64,000 nt of DNA, from positions 1 through 64,000 of the forward strand of contig JAOBSW010001132.1 of the NCBI GenBank assembly GCA_026214975.1, written 5' to 3'. Origin of the DNA: Gentiana macrophylla (taxonomy: Eukaryota > Streptophyta > Magnoliopsida > Gentianales > Gentianaceae). The position numbers and the translations under genes are program-made. Below the pieces are notes generated by a model. It saw only the letters and a program-made list of their open reading frames with translations, was not told where the DNA came from and made no database searches. Of the stretch, positions 34,639 to 45,020 are shown one piece after another. Position 1 is the first letter of the stretch; the number at the start of each line of letters is the position of its first letter.

Positions 34639-36312
34639 TGTTTACGACTAATTTTATGGTTTTTATCGAGTTGTTTCGTAACATTATCTCCCGTGTTTTA
34701 GTGATTTTTATAGAAAATCACTCGCCATGAGATAAAGCTGAGCAAATGATGTTTAAAGATAATAAATTGCAAAAGTGGTGATTTATGTGTTTTTATCGTT
34801 GGTTTTATGTTTATTTGGATGTTGTTACACTTTGCAATATTTTGGATATCTTGTAGATGCATATCTTCGGTCTAAAAGAGGTGTTTAGAGGGTTAGAAGA
34901 AGATGCCACAAGTTTACGAGTTCAACGGAGCAAATTTTCCTAAGTACTTAAATCGTTACATATTTTCGACGGAGATTTGACCCAGCTTAAAGGCATTTTC
35001 AGGGGAGGACTTCTTCATGAAAATTGTAGATCTTTGAAAGAGCTTTCCAACACACTTTGAATTACGTCAATCGGACTTCTACAACTCAAATGGTGGTCAA
35101 GTGGGTAATCAATTTGGGTAAGTGGAAAATCCCGAAATATACTCGTAATACGACGGGCTAATCAAAAACGCATTTTCTGAAGAAGAGTCCTTAATGAAAG
35201 TTGTAGAGTTTTCCGAGAGCTTTTTTATGACATTCGGATCATAATTTTTGGAGGTCTACAACTCAAGATATGAATTTTAGAAGTTTTATTCCAATAAATA
35301 TCTAATCGAACGGACGTCCAGGAGGTCACTGTAGCAGCCGACATACATAATTATTTCAGCCGCCTCTCAACTCTATTTAAGCAGCAGCAATACCCAACCC
35401 TAAGACAACCAATTCATTCACACAAAATTTAGAGGAGCAGCCGAGCTTTATCAAAAAAAAGAAGATGATTTCTTCCCATCCAATGATCACGATTAACATC
35501 ATGGTTGTTGGCTAAGCACATCGCGGTGGGACAACGGATGAAACCGATCAACATCAACACCAACTAGAGAGATTTTTGCTACATGTTTAGTGAGTAAAGT
35601 TATAGTTTTTTATCAATTGGATATTGTTTTTTATCGTTTACGTTTTATTCGAATCGAGAGATCGATGAAACCATCTTTTATGCTTTGAATTTATATGAAA
35701 ATATTGTTCAAGTTGTGATCTTTTCAATTGATGCGATTGATTATGTTTCAAGAGATTTATCATAGTTAGTTGAGTAAGAGTATTAGAGATAATCTTGTGA
35801 TCGTGTTTTGCATGTCGTTTTGTTTTACTTGAAAAAGATAACGAAACCCTAGAATTCGTTTAAAGAAATTTAATCGAATTCGTGATAGATCATTACTAAA
35901 AATTATATCTTTAACTTGCCGTCTAGTTGGGGTTGGGTTGATTGATCAGTGGATTCCCGTTGCCTTGCCGTTGTTTTAATTATTTGATAAACCAAATAGT
36001 TCGTATCAATCGTTGATTGCTAAGTTTAGTTGTTTTAAGATTATAGTTGTTTTTTCACTGTTTTAAGCATAATTTAGGTTCCCGATTCATTGTTCATCGT
36101 CTTTAATTCATGTTCTTTGTTCATCGTTTTTTATAGTTTAATTAGTATAAACCCTAGTTTAGTTAATAATTCGTGACATAATCGATTTAATTATTGCACT
36201 TTGATCCGATAAACATTCCACTCCCTTAGGATGATCCGTTACCATCCTATACTACGATCCTTATACTTGGGGTGTTTCGGTTATAAATTGTAAAACTCGT
36301 TTTTACCGAACA
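34639..36312 (+). repeat. Athila-like 3' LTR (1674 bp)
   Basis: It pairs with 24417-26084 and is followed by the CTCAT target duplication and by the resumed gag of the Ale-like element. Confidence 0.95.
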
Positions 36313-36690
36313 CTCATCCATAACGCTTGAAGAATTTTATTCTCTGCTGTTGACCACCGAGGCACGCATCCTTCGCAACCAGCAGGCTCGTATCTCGTCT
36401 GCCCTCTCTCTGCCGCTCCATTCTCTGACTGTAAATTACTCCAACACATCCCTGCATTTAGTCCGAGGTCAATCTTCTTCTTCCAAGAGGGGCCGTGGCC
36501 GTTCCTCCCAATGTGGCAGAGGTGGAGGCTGCAATTCAAGGCCTCTTCCAACCTGCCAAATTTGCTCAAAGGTGGGTCATATTGCCCAAAATTGCTGGCA
36601 CCATTTTGAAGAAAATTATCAACCCCGCCCTCCTCGCCAACCACAAGCGTTTCAGGCATCTTCCTACCAATCTCCTTCCACTAATTAGAT
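36313..36690 (+). pseudogene. Ale-like gag, 3' part with zinc knuckle
   Basis: Directly after the CTCAT target duplication the frame reads ITLEEFYSLLLTTEARIL, the expected continuation of the gag helical region. A Gly/Arg-rich linker and TCQICSKVGHIAQNCW follow (C-x2-C-x4-H-x4-C, about 36560-36600), an intact zinc knuckle. The frame stops at 36686-36688 just before protease. The split places the Gypsy insertion inside gag to the base. Confidence 0.8.
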
Positions 36691-38140
36691 TACTGATTGC
36701 GGGGCTACTCACCACATGACGAATAATCTCCGTAATTTCTCTCACAAGTGAAAACTTTGATGGCCCCGATAAAATAAATATTGGCGATGGCACAAGTTTA
36801 AAAATTACTAATTATGGTTCTTCTAATTTATGTGCTCAGAATTCCACTTTTCAGCTTAATAATATTCTTGTTGTGCCTGCTTTACGAGAAAATCTTTTAT
36901 CCGTCCAACAATTTGCTAAATATAATGCGGTCTATTTCAAATTTCATGTTGATTATTTTCCTGTGAAGGACTACTCGGGCCACGTCCTACATAGATGCTA
37001 CATCAAAGATGGCCTTTACCATTTTTCTCAAGCATTCAATAAATTTTCACCTGCCGCTTTTACATCCAGTTGTGTCTCTACTACGCAATGGTATCAAAGA
37101 CTTGGCCATCATTCTGCTGATGTTGCTCGCCATGTCCTTTCCATTTCTCAAATAAAGAATGCCTCACCGAAGATTGAATCCGTATGTTCTGCAAGCCAAA
37201 TGGCTAAAAGCCACCGCCAACCACTGTCTATTTCTAATTTTACTGCATCAGCACCGCTTGAATTATTATATTCGGATGTATGGGGGCCGTGTCCCGAACT
37301 ATCTATTTATGGTTCATTTTATTATGTGAGCTTTGTTGATGACTATTCTAAATTTATATTGTTGTATCCGATTAAACACAAGTCCGATGTGGCCAAAATA
37401 TTTATAATTTTTCAAACGTATGTTGAATGGCAATTTAATTCTAAAATCAAGGCACTTCAATCAGATTCCAGGGGCGAATTTCAGAAGCTTGACACCTATC
37501 TTCAATCATTGGGTATACAAGACCGCCACTCATGCTCCTACACTCATAAGAAAGTTGGTGCCGTTGAACTTCGTCACCGGTACATCGTTGAAACCGATCT
37601 ATCTCTCCTCGCTCACACCAACTTACCCCTTCCATATTGGGAAGACGCGTTTATCACCACCCCCTACATCGTTAACCACCTCCCCACGAAAGTCCTTGAC
37701 AATATGTCTCCTTACGAACAACTCTATAATCGCCTTCCTGATTATTCAATCCTTCGAGTCTTCAGCTGTGAATGCTGGCCCCGTCTCCGCCCCTACAATC
37801 GTCATAAGGTTGACTTTCACTCCAAAACATATGTATTCCTTGGCTACAGTTTCTCCCACCATGGTTACAAATGCCTAGGCCTTCAAACTGGAAAACTCTA
37901 TGTCTCCCGTCATGTTGTGTTTGATGAAACTACTTTTCCCTACACTTCTCATGCACTCCTTTCTTCTGACACACTTCTCCCTACTGTACCATTACCAACC
38001 TCTCTTCCTCTCCAAACAAATCCCCAAAATAACAAATCCAATTCCATAACCCCACCCCAACCCTCTTCCGGAAACCCATCCCATTCCTTCCCCTACTTCC
38101 GCCCACACCATTGATTCTCTTTCCCCTGATCCGGTCCCCC
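36690..38140 (+). pseudogene. Ale-like protease and integrase
   Basis: The protease active site reads TDCGATHHMTNN near 36692-36730, with cysteine in place of the usual serine of DSGA. From 36873 an open frame of 413 codons holds gag-pre-integrase (QRLGHHSADVARHVL, with the second Cys pair partly lost) and the integrase core. The core keeps YSDVWGP and SFVDDYSKF, QSDSRGEF (Asp 2) and a GAVELRHRYIVE (Glu) block. The C-terminal FLGYSFSHHGYKC and SRHVVFDE follow, then a Pro/Ser-rich linker. This is the longest intact piece of the element, although upstream and downstream frames are broken. Confidence 0.85.
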
Positions 38141-38255
38141 ACTCCATGACTACTTGATGCCGTACACATACATTAAAACCAAAATCTCTACCACCTGACT
38201 TTGTGGCCCTTCTTGCAAATGCCTCCTCCACTGAACCCACCTCGTTCACTGAAGC

Positions 38256-38900
38256 CTATGAAACCCGAGTCGGCGTGATGCCATGAGGGATGAAGTCAAT
38301 GCGTTGGTTCTAATGATACTTAGGAACTAGTTCATCCGGTTTCTCATATGAATATTGTTGGAAACAAATGGGACTACAGGGTTAAGCATCATGCCGATGG
38401 TCATATTGAGCGCTATAAAGCGTGTGTGGTTGCAAAAATATATCACCAAACTGAAAAAGTCGACTTCTTCGGAACCTTTAGTCCAGTGGTCAAACCGGTT
38501 ACTATTCGGTTGCTCTTATCCCTTGCTACTTCCGAGCATTGGTCTATTCGACCGTGGATGTTCAAAATTCATTTTTGTATGGATATCCACATGAGGATGT
38601 TTATATACACCATCCTCAAGGTTTTGTTCACCCCAATTATCCCTCTTACGTTTGTAAACTGAGACGTAGTCTTTATGGTCTTCGTCAAGCACCGTGTGCC
38701 TTTTCTCATTTTATATGTTTTGAAGGATCTTGGCTTTCGTGTATCTATGGTTGACACCTCTATTTACTATCTTGATCATGGGCAACACCACGCCTATCAT
38801 CTTATTTACGTTGATGAAATTATCATCACCGGGTCCTCTCTTCAGCTTGTTGATCACACTATCCAACAACTTTAGCAACACTTTCCGGTCAAAGACCTTG
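38256..38900 (+). pseudogene. Ale-like reverse transcriptase
   Basis: RT motifs occur in at least three frames: RVKHHADGHIERYKACVVAK and VDFFGTFSPVVKPVTIRLLL (38375-38515), then VQNSFLYGYPHEDVY and LRRSLYGLRQAPCAF (38555-38700), then YHLIYVDEIIITGSS (38790-38840). The catalytic box is YVDE rather than YVDD, so one catalytic aspartate is lost. With the frame changes this enzyme cannot be active. Confidence 0.8.
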
Positions 38901-39001
38901 GCACATTGAACTACATTCTGGGCATTGAGGCTCTTCCCATTCCTGACGGACTTCTCCTTACACAACGCAAATACATTACCCAATTACTACAGTGAGCTGG
39001 C

Positions 39002-39720
39002 ATGGCACATGCCAAACCATGCCAAACTCCTATGGCTTCCACCACTTGTTTTTCCAAGCTTGATGGTCAATCCTTTGCTGATGTCTCTTTCTACCGTAGT
39101 ATTGTTGGTGGGCTCCAATACCTCAGTTTCACACGTCCTGATATTGCTTTTGATGTTCACTCCATCTACAAATTTATGCACGCCCCACGTGACAGTCACA
39201 GGGTTGCAGTCAAGCGCAACCTCCGCTACCTCAAACACACACTCTCCGACAGACTTCTTCTCTCCAACTTCCCCAGCACTCAACTTCAAGCATACTCGGA
39301 TACTGACTGGGCGCTGACCCTGATGACCGCCGGTCCATCACTGCCTATTGTGTCTTCTATGGCTCTAATCTCATCAGTTGGCGTTATAAACAACAAACCA
39401 CTGGGGCCAAAAGCAGTACTGAAGCTGAGTAAGCCCTTTCCACCGCTGCTGCTGAATTACAATGGCTCAAGTAACTCTTCAAGAAATTCGCTTTCCGTTC
39501 ATTGATCCTCCAACCCTCTAGTATGACAACATTGGTACCACTTACCTCTCCATGAACACTGTCTTCTATGCACGGACTAAACACGTTGAAATTGATTTTC
39601 ATCTCGCTCGTGAACTTGTAGTAGCCAAGCAAATTTAAATTGACTTCTTACCCTCTCTTGACCAGGTGGCAGATATCCTCACCAAGCCACTCAACACTCT
39701 TTGGTTAGCGATCTGAAGAC
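39002..39720 (+). pseudogene. Ale-like RNase H and pol C terminus
   Basis: An open frame from 39002 contains YRSIVGGLQYLSFTRPDIAF and [10 protein letters not shown] (RNase H aspartate), typical of Copia RNase H. Further on, other frames give VADILTKPLNTL-like sequence (about 39668-39700), the usual pol end just upstream of the 3' LTR. It degrades RNA in the RNA/DNA hybrid in active elements. Confidence 0.8.
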
Positions 39721-39752
39721 CAATATCCATGTTCATTCCATTCTCATAGGAT

Positions 39753-39923
39753 TGTTGGGCCGTATTGAGGAATCCCTCACAAGTCAAACTCCATAAACCA
39801 TATTTTACACATGTTGTATTACACCACATTAAATGCACTATCTAGATTATTCTCTTGTATCAAATATTTAAGGTGTATCATTGTAAATCATTTTTCATTC
39901 AATAGAATTGGCTTTCTCTTACA
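39753..39923 (+). repeat. Ale-like 3' LTR (171 bp)
   Basis: It starts TGTTGGGCCG and ends CTCTTACA, and is nearly identical to the 5' copy over its middle. It is preceded by an A/G-rich stretch. Sequence of Copia-B resumes right after it. Confidence 0.85.
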
Positions 39924-40200
39924 TATAGCAATGATAGACTGTAATGCCCACTTATCCTGATCCAGAGCCCACCTCTTATTGAAAGACGGTTCACTCTCCT
40001 GATTAGAAAATCTCTATGGCTGAGGAACTATCTGCTAGACCAGAATGGTTATTGGGATCTAGTATATCTTTCGCACGGTAAGAAAACAATTGGTTCTCGA
40101 TAAGTGTATAAAGTTAAGACCAATTCAGTGTAAGGAAATAAAGCCAAGGTTACATAGCGGATCACAAAAATTTGTTTTCTTTTTGACAAAGGATCAACTT
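39924..40200 (+). pseudogene. Copia-B reverse transcriptase, N-terminal fragment
   Basis: The plus strand at about 40045-40115 encodes GYWDLVYLSHGKKTIGS, then VYKVKTNS after a stop. This matches the conserved start of Copia RT (W-x-LV-x-LP-x-GKKAIG-x-KW-V-x-KVK). It follows directly on the 3' LTR of the Ale-like element, so that element is inserted between integrase and RT of Copia-B. The downstream RT palm and YVDD box are not found. Confidence 0.65.
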
Positions 40201-40250
40201 CGTTTAAACAATTAATACATAACAAAGTAGACAAAGAATCATACCAGATT

Positions 40251-40596
40251 GATCTAATTGGAACGATGCTTTATCTACGGTTGAAGGTCCAAGCACCGAG
40301 CCGTCCAAATGTCTGGCCTCTAGCGGCAATCCATACGAACAACTGCCGGAATACTTGAAGGACAGCTACCAGGAAAAGTTGACTGCTAGGTCGTCCTTCT
40401 CTTATTTCCAAAACTCCCTTACAAGAAATTATTTTTTTCTCTCCAAAGTATACGAGAATATTGTGATGCAAAAGAATTTGACATCTATTCCCTTATATAA
40501 GAGAAAGTGGCGCATATACATGACAAGAAATATTGTGATTGGCTTCTTGACTTGGAGTAGGGACTAAGAAAGTCTTTACCCAATAGAATAAGACTT
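40251..40596. other. Unclassified repeat-like sequence
   Basis: I recognise no gene. Moderately GC-rich sequence (GGCCTCTAGCGGCAATCC near 40316) is followed by a TTATATAAG TATA-like box at about 40492. It may be an LTR or promoter fragment of another element. Confidence 0.3.
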
Positions 40597-41050
40597 CACT
40601 ACAAAAAGTATGTTTTTTAGCGGTGGATATTTTTTGCCGCTCAAACTGACGAAAACTTTTTCGCGACGGTTTTAGCCGCAGATATAATCTGCATATTTGC
40701 CTTTGCCGCTAAGAGTTTGAGGCCCTTTCCCAGCGGTTTTCTTCATCCTCCGCTAAGAACTCTTAGTGGCAGGTTTATCCAACGAGAAATTGTTTAAAAA
40801 ACCGCCAGGGAAACATTTTCCATTATAAGACATAATGCAGGTAAAAAATGGTTATGGCGGCGGATTTTACCTGCGCCGCAAAATAACAAATTTAAATCCC
40901 CAACATAAAAAATAAAAAATATAAATAATAATAATAAATTAAAAAACAGGTTTAATTCACAAAAAAATGATAAATTATAATAATTAAAAACAGGTTGAAT
41001 TTAGAAAATTAATGAATAATAAATAAAAACAATGATTCATCACATGAATC
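40597..41050. mobile_element. One terminus of a CACTA (En/Spm) transposon
   Basis: CACTACAAAAAGTATG at 40597 is a typical CACTA terminal repeat. It is followed by GC-rich subterminal repeats with GCGGC/GCCGC cores (for example TTTAGCGGTGG, TTTGCCGCT, TTAGCCGCAG, GGCGGCGG) over about 280 bp, as in CACTA ends that bind transposase. The matching TTTTTGTAGTG end is not visible downstream, so the element is truncated or its other end is diverged. No TnpA/TnpD coding region is recognised. Confidence 0.65.
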
Positions 41051-41194
41051 TCAACACGAAAAGCATTATATTCTACTTCCAAAACACAAAAAATTACATG
41101 GCTACAACTAGAAATATCTCAAAGGTCTACATAAACAAAATATCAAATCAACAAAATAGCAATAAAACTTGAAATAAACTCTTTGATACATTCA

Positions 41195-41927
41195 CTACTT
41201 TATGTTCCCGTCCATTTGAAATAAAGAGAAAAGAACCTTGGACCTATGATAATCCCAGTTGTCTTCCTTCGATTCTATATTGCCCGGATTGTTGTTGTCA
41301 CCGTTCAAACATGAAGGAGTGATTGAATTTTCCATAGAAGACATCATATTTCAGCTTGTCAAACATGTATGCTTTGCGATATCGAACACAAAATGTACAT
41401 ACATAAGTTGAAGACAAATTCCCACCTTGTCAAAGTCTAGATTCAAGTGTTCACACAACTTTGATTTAAGAATCAGTGAAACCAAGACAAATATGGTAGG
41501 AAGGAAAAGTCATGTTCTGTTTATTTACTATGTGCCACTTATATTAGCGGTGCTATAAATTCAGAGAAGTCAGTAGATAATGAACTTTTTTCTTAACCCT
41601 CCACAAAAGTCCTTCAATTTTAAGAAGCCATTAATATGTATGACCAAAACAGCTGTGTGAAAAGTACACACAAAAAAAAAAAAAAAACATGTCAACAGTA
41701 CCTCTTAGAACGTTGATGCTCAGCTGAAGCATCAAATTCAGTGGATTGACCAATGCTAATTCCTTCATACACCATATGTGCATAATTGACACCAACTTGA
41801 TAAAGTTAATAACATAGATGGAATGCAAATTAGAGAAGAAAAAAAGAAATAAACGGAGAGAGCAGCTAGTACCATGACAAGCTCAAAGAATCACCAAGAA
41901 GAAGACTCCAAGATTTAGAATCTCGTT
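41195..41927 (-). pseudogene. Exon-like pieces of an unrecognised gene, possibly carried by the CACTA element
   Basis: Three minus-strand pieces look like coding exons. 41927-41873 (RDSKSWSLLLGDSLSLS) is preceded by CAATAG and followed by GTACTAG. 41796-41702 (GVNYAHMVYEGISIGQS, then TEFDASAEHQRSK) is preceded by TATCAAG and followed by GTACTG. 41347-41195 is an ATG-to-stop frame of 50 codons (NGDNNNPGNIESKEDNWDY). The reading phase between the first two does not join exactly. No family is recognised. Plant CACTA elements often pick up gene fragments, and this lies just inside the CACTA end, so capture is one explanation. Confidence 0.3.
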
Positions 41928-42044
41928 CTATTGTTAAAAAAGGAATCCCAGTCAACTCAGACTTTCTCAAGGCCCCAACACAAAATATATCCTTCTCAAC
42001 ATCAGTGTCTTCTAGAAGTCAAAAACTCACTTGTACTCTGGACA

Positions 42045-42647
42045 TTACAGCAAGCAGAGTACTATGTTGGCAACCAAATGGTGGTTAGAGCCTTTTGATT
42101 GGTCAGTCTTGCATCGTTTTTCTGACAATACTGTGTAAAGTTTACAATGAGCTCGCTCATGGAATTCGTTAGTTGGTTGACACTCTCGGTCATAGTTGAG
42201 ATCATCTTGTCCATAGCTGCTTCCCAACCACCGGGCTTTTTTTTGTTGAGGCATAAAACCATCAGATTGCTTGGATCTCTCGCCACCATTTAGAGCACCA
42301 TATCTGAAACATGGGTGATCCTGAGAACCTAGGTGATAACCGCCCCCATAAGGGTTTCTGTGCCTTCCCAGATAGTTCACATCCTTGGTGTTGGATGTCT
42401 CAATTCCCTGAACTTTTTCTACCTTCGCAATCCTTTCTTGCATTCCATCCATCTTCTCATTAATTACCAATAGCTGATATAAGATATGTTGACAGGTGTC
42501 CTCTCCGAATACTCCTTTAGCTGATCATACGGTCTCGACTTCAAGTGTTCCCCATTGACTTGTGAGCGATATCTGTTCTAACTTCTCTAGGGCTTCATCT
42601 GGTGACAACAACGCAAAACACCCATTGCTGGACGCATCGACACTCAT
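42045..42647 (-). pseudogene. Gypsy (Athila/Tat-type) gag C-terminal fragment
   Basis: The minus strand from an ATG at 42647 reads MSVDASSNGCFALLSPDEAL and EKLEQISLTSQWGTLEVE, then MDGMQERIAKVEKVQGIE, GGYHLGSQDHPCFRYG, PGGWEAAMDKMISTMTES and a MSELIVNFTQY helix. This resembles the spacer and coiled C terminus of non-chromoviral Gypsy gag. One stop (about 42525) and one frameshift (about 42245) break it. No LTR of this element is identified nearby. It is in the opposite strand to the Gypsy element at 45021. Confidence 0.6.
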
Positions 42648-42707
42648 CTTATCACTTGACCGTAATCAATGATAGAAACTATGCATGCTTACGGGAAAAG
42701 TTATATT

Positions 42708-43561
42708 GTTGGTCCTTTGTAAAGGTTTTGGACAAGTTTAGAGCGGGTGTGAATAAACCTGTCACTTAACTTTTTACTGATTTATGATAACTGAGCTGAG
42801 AAAAGGTCTGCTGGCCTTTTCTACAACTGAGTTAAATGCGACGGAATTAATTGATTAGCCTTTAAGTTATGTTGTTCTATTTTTAAAGTATGCTGAAAAA
42901 CTCATCTTGGTGCTTCGTGTGAGTTTAATCAGTTTTCATGCAAGAGTTTGACTGCTGAGATAAGTAAAATTGTAAATTGGAATTGCGATAAAGTGAATGC
43001 TTAAAGTAAATGCACAAATAAAAACACAGTTTTGGTGGTGTGATCCTATCAGTCCACTCTTCCCCTGTGATGTAGGAGGTAAAAATTCCACTAGTCTCTT
43101 TGAGGTAATGGTTACAAAAAGTCCTAGTTGATTTTCCTTGACTAATCCATCGCTTCACAATCTAAAAACTTGAACAACAGGTTGAATTGCTGCTCTCAAA
43201 ATGCTTCCTAGTCCTTAAAGGGTTGAATTGTCTTTTCACCAGCTCCACCATACACAATCACCGAGACTGCAATCAGCTGTCCTTGACACCTTTGACCGGA
43301 TGCTTCATAGTCCAAACCTTTGATAAAATCAAAGTTGCGTTGAACCAAGTAAGTGATTCAGACTTGTAGAAATCTTCAAGTGTTGAGTCTTGATAAGTCT
43401 TCTAATGCTTGAACACTTAGAAGATATTTCTGGATATGTCTTTATACACAAAGATGATGACTAAAAATGACGTACCAGAAACTTAATTCACGCAGCAAGA
43501 GAGTTCAAATAATTGCACAAGTGTGTTCTTGGTGTATTTGATCCTTGTTGCTAAGTCCTCT
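42708..43561 (-). repeat. Truncated Sirevirus-type LTR, minus strand
   Basis: The left end TGTTGGTCC (reverse complement GGACCAACA) and a GTGTGAATAAACCTGTCAC stretch match the arrangement of the solo LTR at 18784. The block 43030-43330 is alignable with 19145-19450 by eye (GGTGGTGTAATCC, TTACAAAAAGTCCTA, TTGAATTGCTGCTCT-like runs). The U3 part is missing: the LTR stops at 43561, where a plus-strand LTR begins. Confidence 0.6.
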
Positions 43562-44784
43562 TGTTAGGAACACTTTTATTGCTTTGGTCATACTAGCTGT
43601 TATAGCAAGTATGAAATAAGTCTAAATGAGTTAGTAATGTTTGTATAAAACTTTACTTAGAGTCTGACATTTTGTATAAGTTAAGTCAGACAAACACTGT
43701 ACTAGACTGGTAAGACGGCTCAAAGAGATGCAGGACCAGGTCAGTGAAGACTGCCAAAGACCAGCACAGTGAAGTAAATATTGTTATGCACTGACTTATA
43801 ACCAAGAAAGTGTGTGATGACCTTGGATAAGTCTAAGATATACATTAAAAGTGATAAAATCTATTTGATAAATATGGTGTACATTGATCTCACCCAAATC
43901 AAGGATCAGTGAAGTATAAGAATGCATTGGATATCAATAATCAATGAAGAAAGAAGGACAAAATAAAAATAGCAAAATGGCTAAGTGAATAGTCTGTCGG
44001 CTGACTAAAGGAATGACAGTGAAGTAAATCTCAACAGTGAAGTAACAGTCAGGAAAACCAAGTAAGTTAATTCAGTATCTATGAAATCAGCAACGTGATC
44101 AATCAATTAATACAGAATAAATTAAGGACGGATTTTATGAAGAACGTTTGATTAAAACCCAGATCACTAAAATCAATGTGAATGAAATCAAGGAAGAATC
44201 AAGGATTATAATCTGTGTTAAATAGCCAACGGACCAAAATTCAAAATCAAGGAATCATGGCTATAAATAGTAGGCATTGATAGACAAGAAAAAAAGAGAG
44301 AGAAATGATTGACAATCAGAATTTCTAAGTGCTGAAACTCTATCAAATTACACAAGCCTTCTAATTTTTCTTACAAGAAATATCCAGAAGATCAATCTTA
44401 GAAAACAGAGCATCAAATCTACATTAAGTACTGAGGTTGATCAAGCTTTTGTGAATCCAATTCACATCCAACTGGAGCAATTAAATCAGAGTACTGAGAA
44501 GGAATTGCAAACTAGTGTGATAGATGTTGAAGGATTTGTTCTCAAGGAGCAGTGTGTCAGAGATTGAGTCACTGAAGCTTTTGAAGCCAGGGAGTGATAG
44601 TCTTGAGATTGTCAAGCTTGTGTAGCCAAGGTCAATCATACTATTGTATTGGTGAAAAACAATAGTAAATTCCTCCGATCATCATAGGAGAAGAGTGGAT
44701 TAAGGGATTACACCACCCTAAACCACTATAAATCTTCTGTTATTTACTTACAACATTTACTTTCTGCATTTATACTTATCCACA
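43562..44784 (+). repeat. Sirevirus-type LTR, plus strand, joined to pararetroviral DNA
   Basis: It starts TGTTAGGAACACTTTTATTG, closely like the LTR start at 62956 (TGTTAAGAACACTTTTATTG). It runs through a region related in reverse to 42708-43561 (AAGAGTGG...GATTACACCACC near 44691-44735). It ends TTATCCACA at 44784, where it merges with pararetrovirus sequence (TCCACAAGATTGGTATG). Whether 44784 is the natural LTR end or a truncation is uncertain. Other copies in the window continue about 250 bp further. Confidence 0.6.
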
Positions 44785-45020
44785 AGATTGGTATGCAGCT
44801 CCGTCTGCACCCATTGCATTTCCGGAAGAATACAAAGCACAGCCTTTTTATACAATTACATTCAACTATTAGGAGTACCAACAGACATTGTTTATTTCAT
44901 TCTTCATACAAAACAAAAACAATTAGCATACTTTTTTGATGCACTTCGATACAAAAATTGCAGAAATCTCAAAATTTCCATCCTGGTGGGTTCAGTGGTG
45001 GGAATGCTTTGGTTCAGTAC
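44779..45020 (+). pseudogene. Endogenous pararetrovirus copy 1, second-ORF fragment (left piece)
   Basis: About 240 bp are nearly collinear with 57654-57890 of copy 2, both starting TCCACAAGATTGGTATGCAG. One frame reads WYAAPSAPIAFPEEYK and another FPSWWVQWWECFG, from the second viral ORF. Small indels break the frame. The Gypsy element 45021-52068 interrupts it, and the sequence resumes at 52069 after the AGTAC duplication. Confidence 0.85.

Larger units (their letters stand above)
24417..36312 (+). mobile_element. Athila-like Gypsy retrotransposon, both LTRs present, target duplication CTCAT
   Basis: It has LTRs of 1668 and 1674 bp, a tRNA-Asp type primer site, one intact gag frame, then protease, RT, RNase H and integrase in Gypsy order. 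A 1.6-kb 3' noncoding region and a polypurine tract (AAGTGTGGGGGAG) follow. CTCAT flanks both ends (24412-24416 and 36313-36317). Total length is 11,896 bp. The primer site and gag type place it with Athila/Tat Gypsy elements. Pol is frameshifted in several places, so it is not autonomous although its LTRs are about 97 percent identical by eye. No envelope-like frame is recognised. Confidence 0.95.
23557..39923 (+). mobile_element. Ale-like Copia element with short LTRs, split by an Athila-like element
   Basis: Short LTRs of about 176 and 171 bp (23557-23732 and 39753-39923) enclose gag, protease, integrase, RT and RNase H in Copia order. The 24417-36312 Gypsy element sits inside gag. Short LTRs, the gag start and the RNase H signature fit the Ale/Retrofit lineage. 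Without the Gypsy insert its length would be about 4.5 kb, normal for Ale. The flanks (ACATT left, ACATA after the last CTCTT on the right) only weakly suggest a target duplication. Pol carries several stops and frameshifts. Confidence 0.85.
10628..40250 (+). mobile_element. Copia-B: old Copia element split by two large nested insertions
   Basis: Dispersed pieces in one orientation form one Copia order: LTR end and primer site (to 10760), integrase start (about 10980-11138), integrase remainder (22506-23130), a linker, then RT start (39924-40200). Gag and protease are deleted. The integrase frame continues across the 11139-22505 insertion after removing the duplicated TTCTTT. The RT start appears directly after the Ale-like element 23557-39923. 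RNase H and the 3' LTR are not seen, so the element is truncated on the right. It is the oldest layer of a nest of about 29.6 kb. Confidence 0.75.

Noticed and set aside
36303..36659. 118-codon minus-strand frame across the Athila/Ale junction
   Set aside because: Antisense shadow of the gag zinc-knuckle region; no known domain.
41631..41828. 65-codon minus-strand frame
   Set aside because: A shadow in another frame of the better supported exon-like piece 41702-41796.
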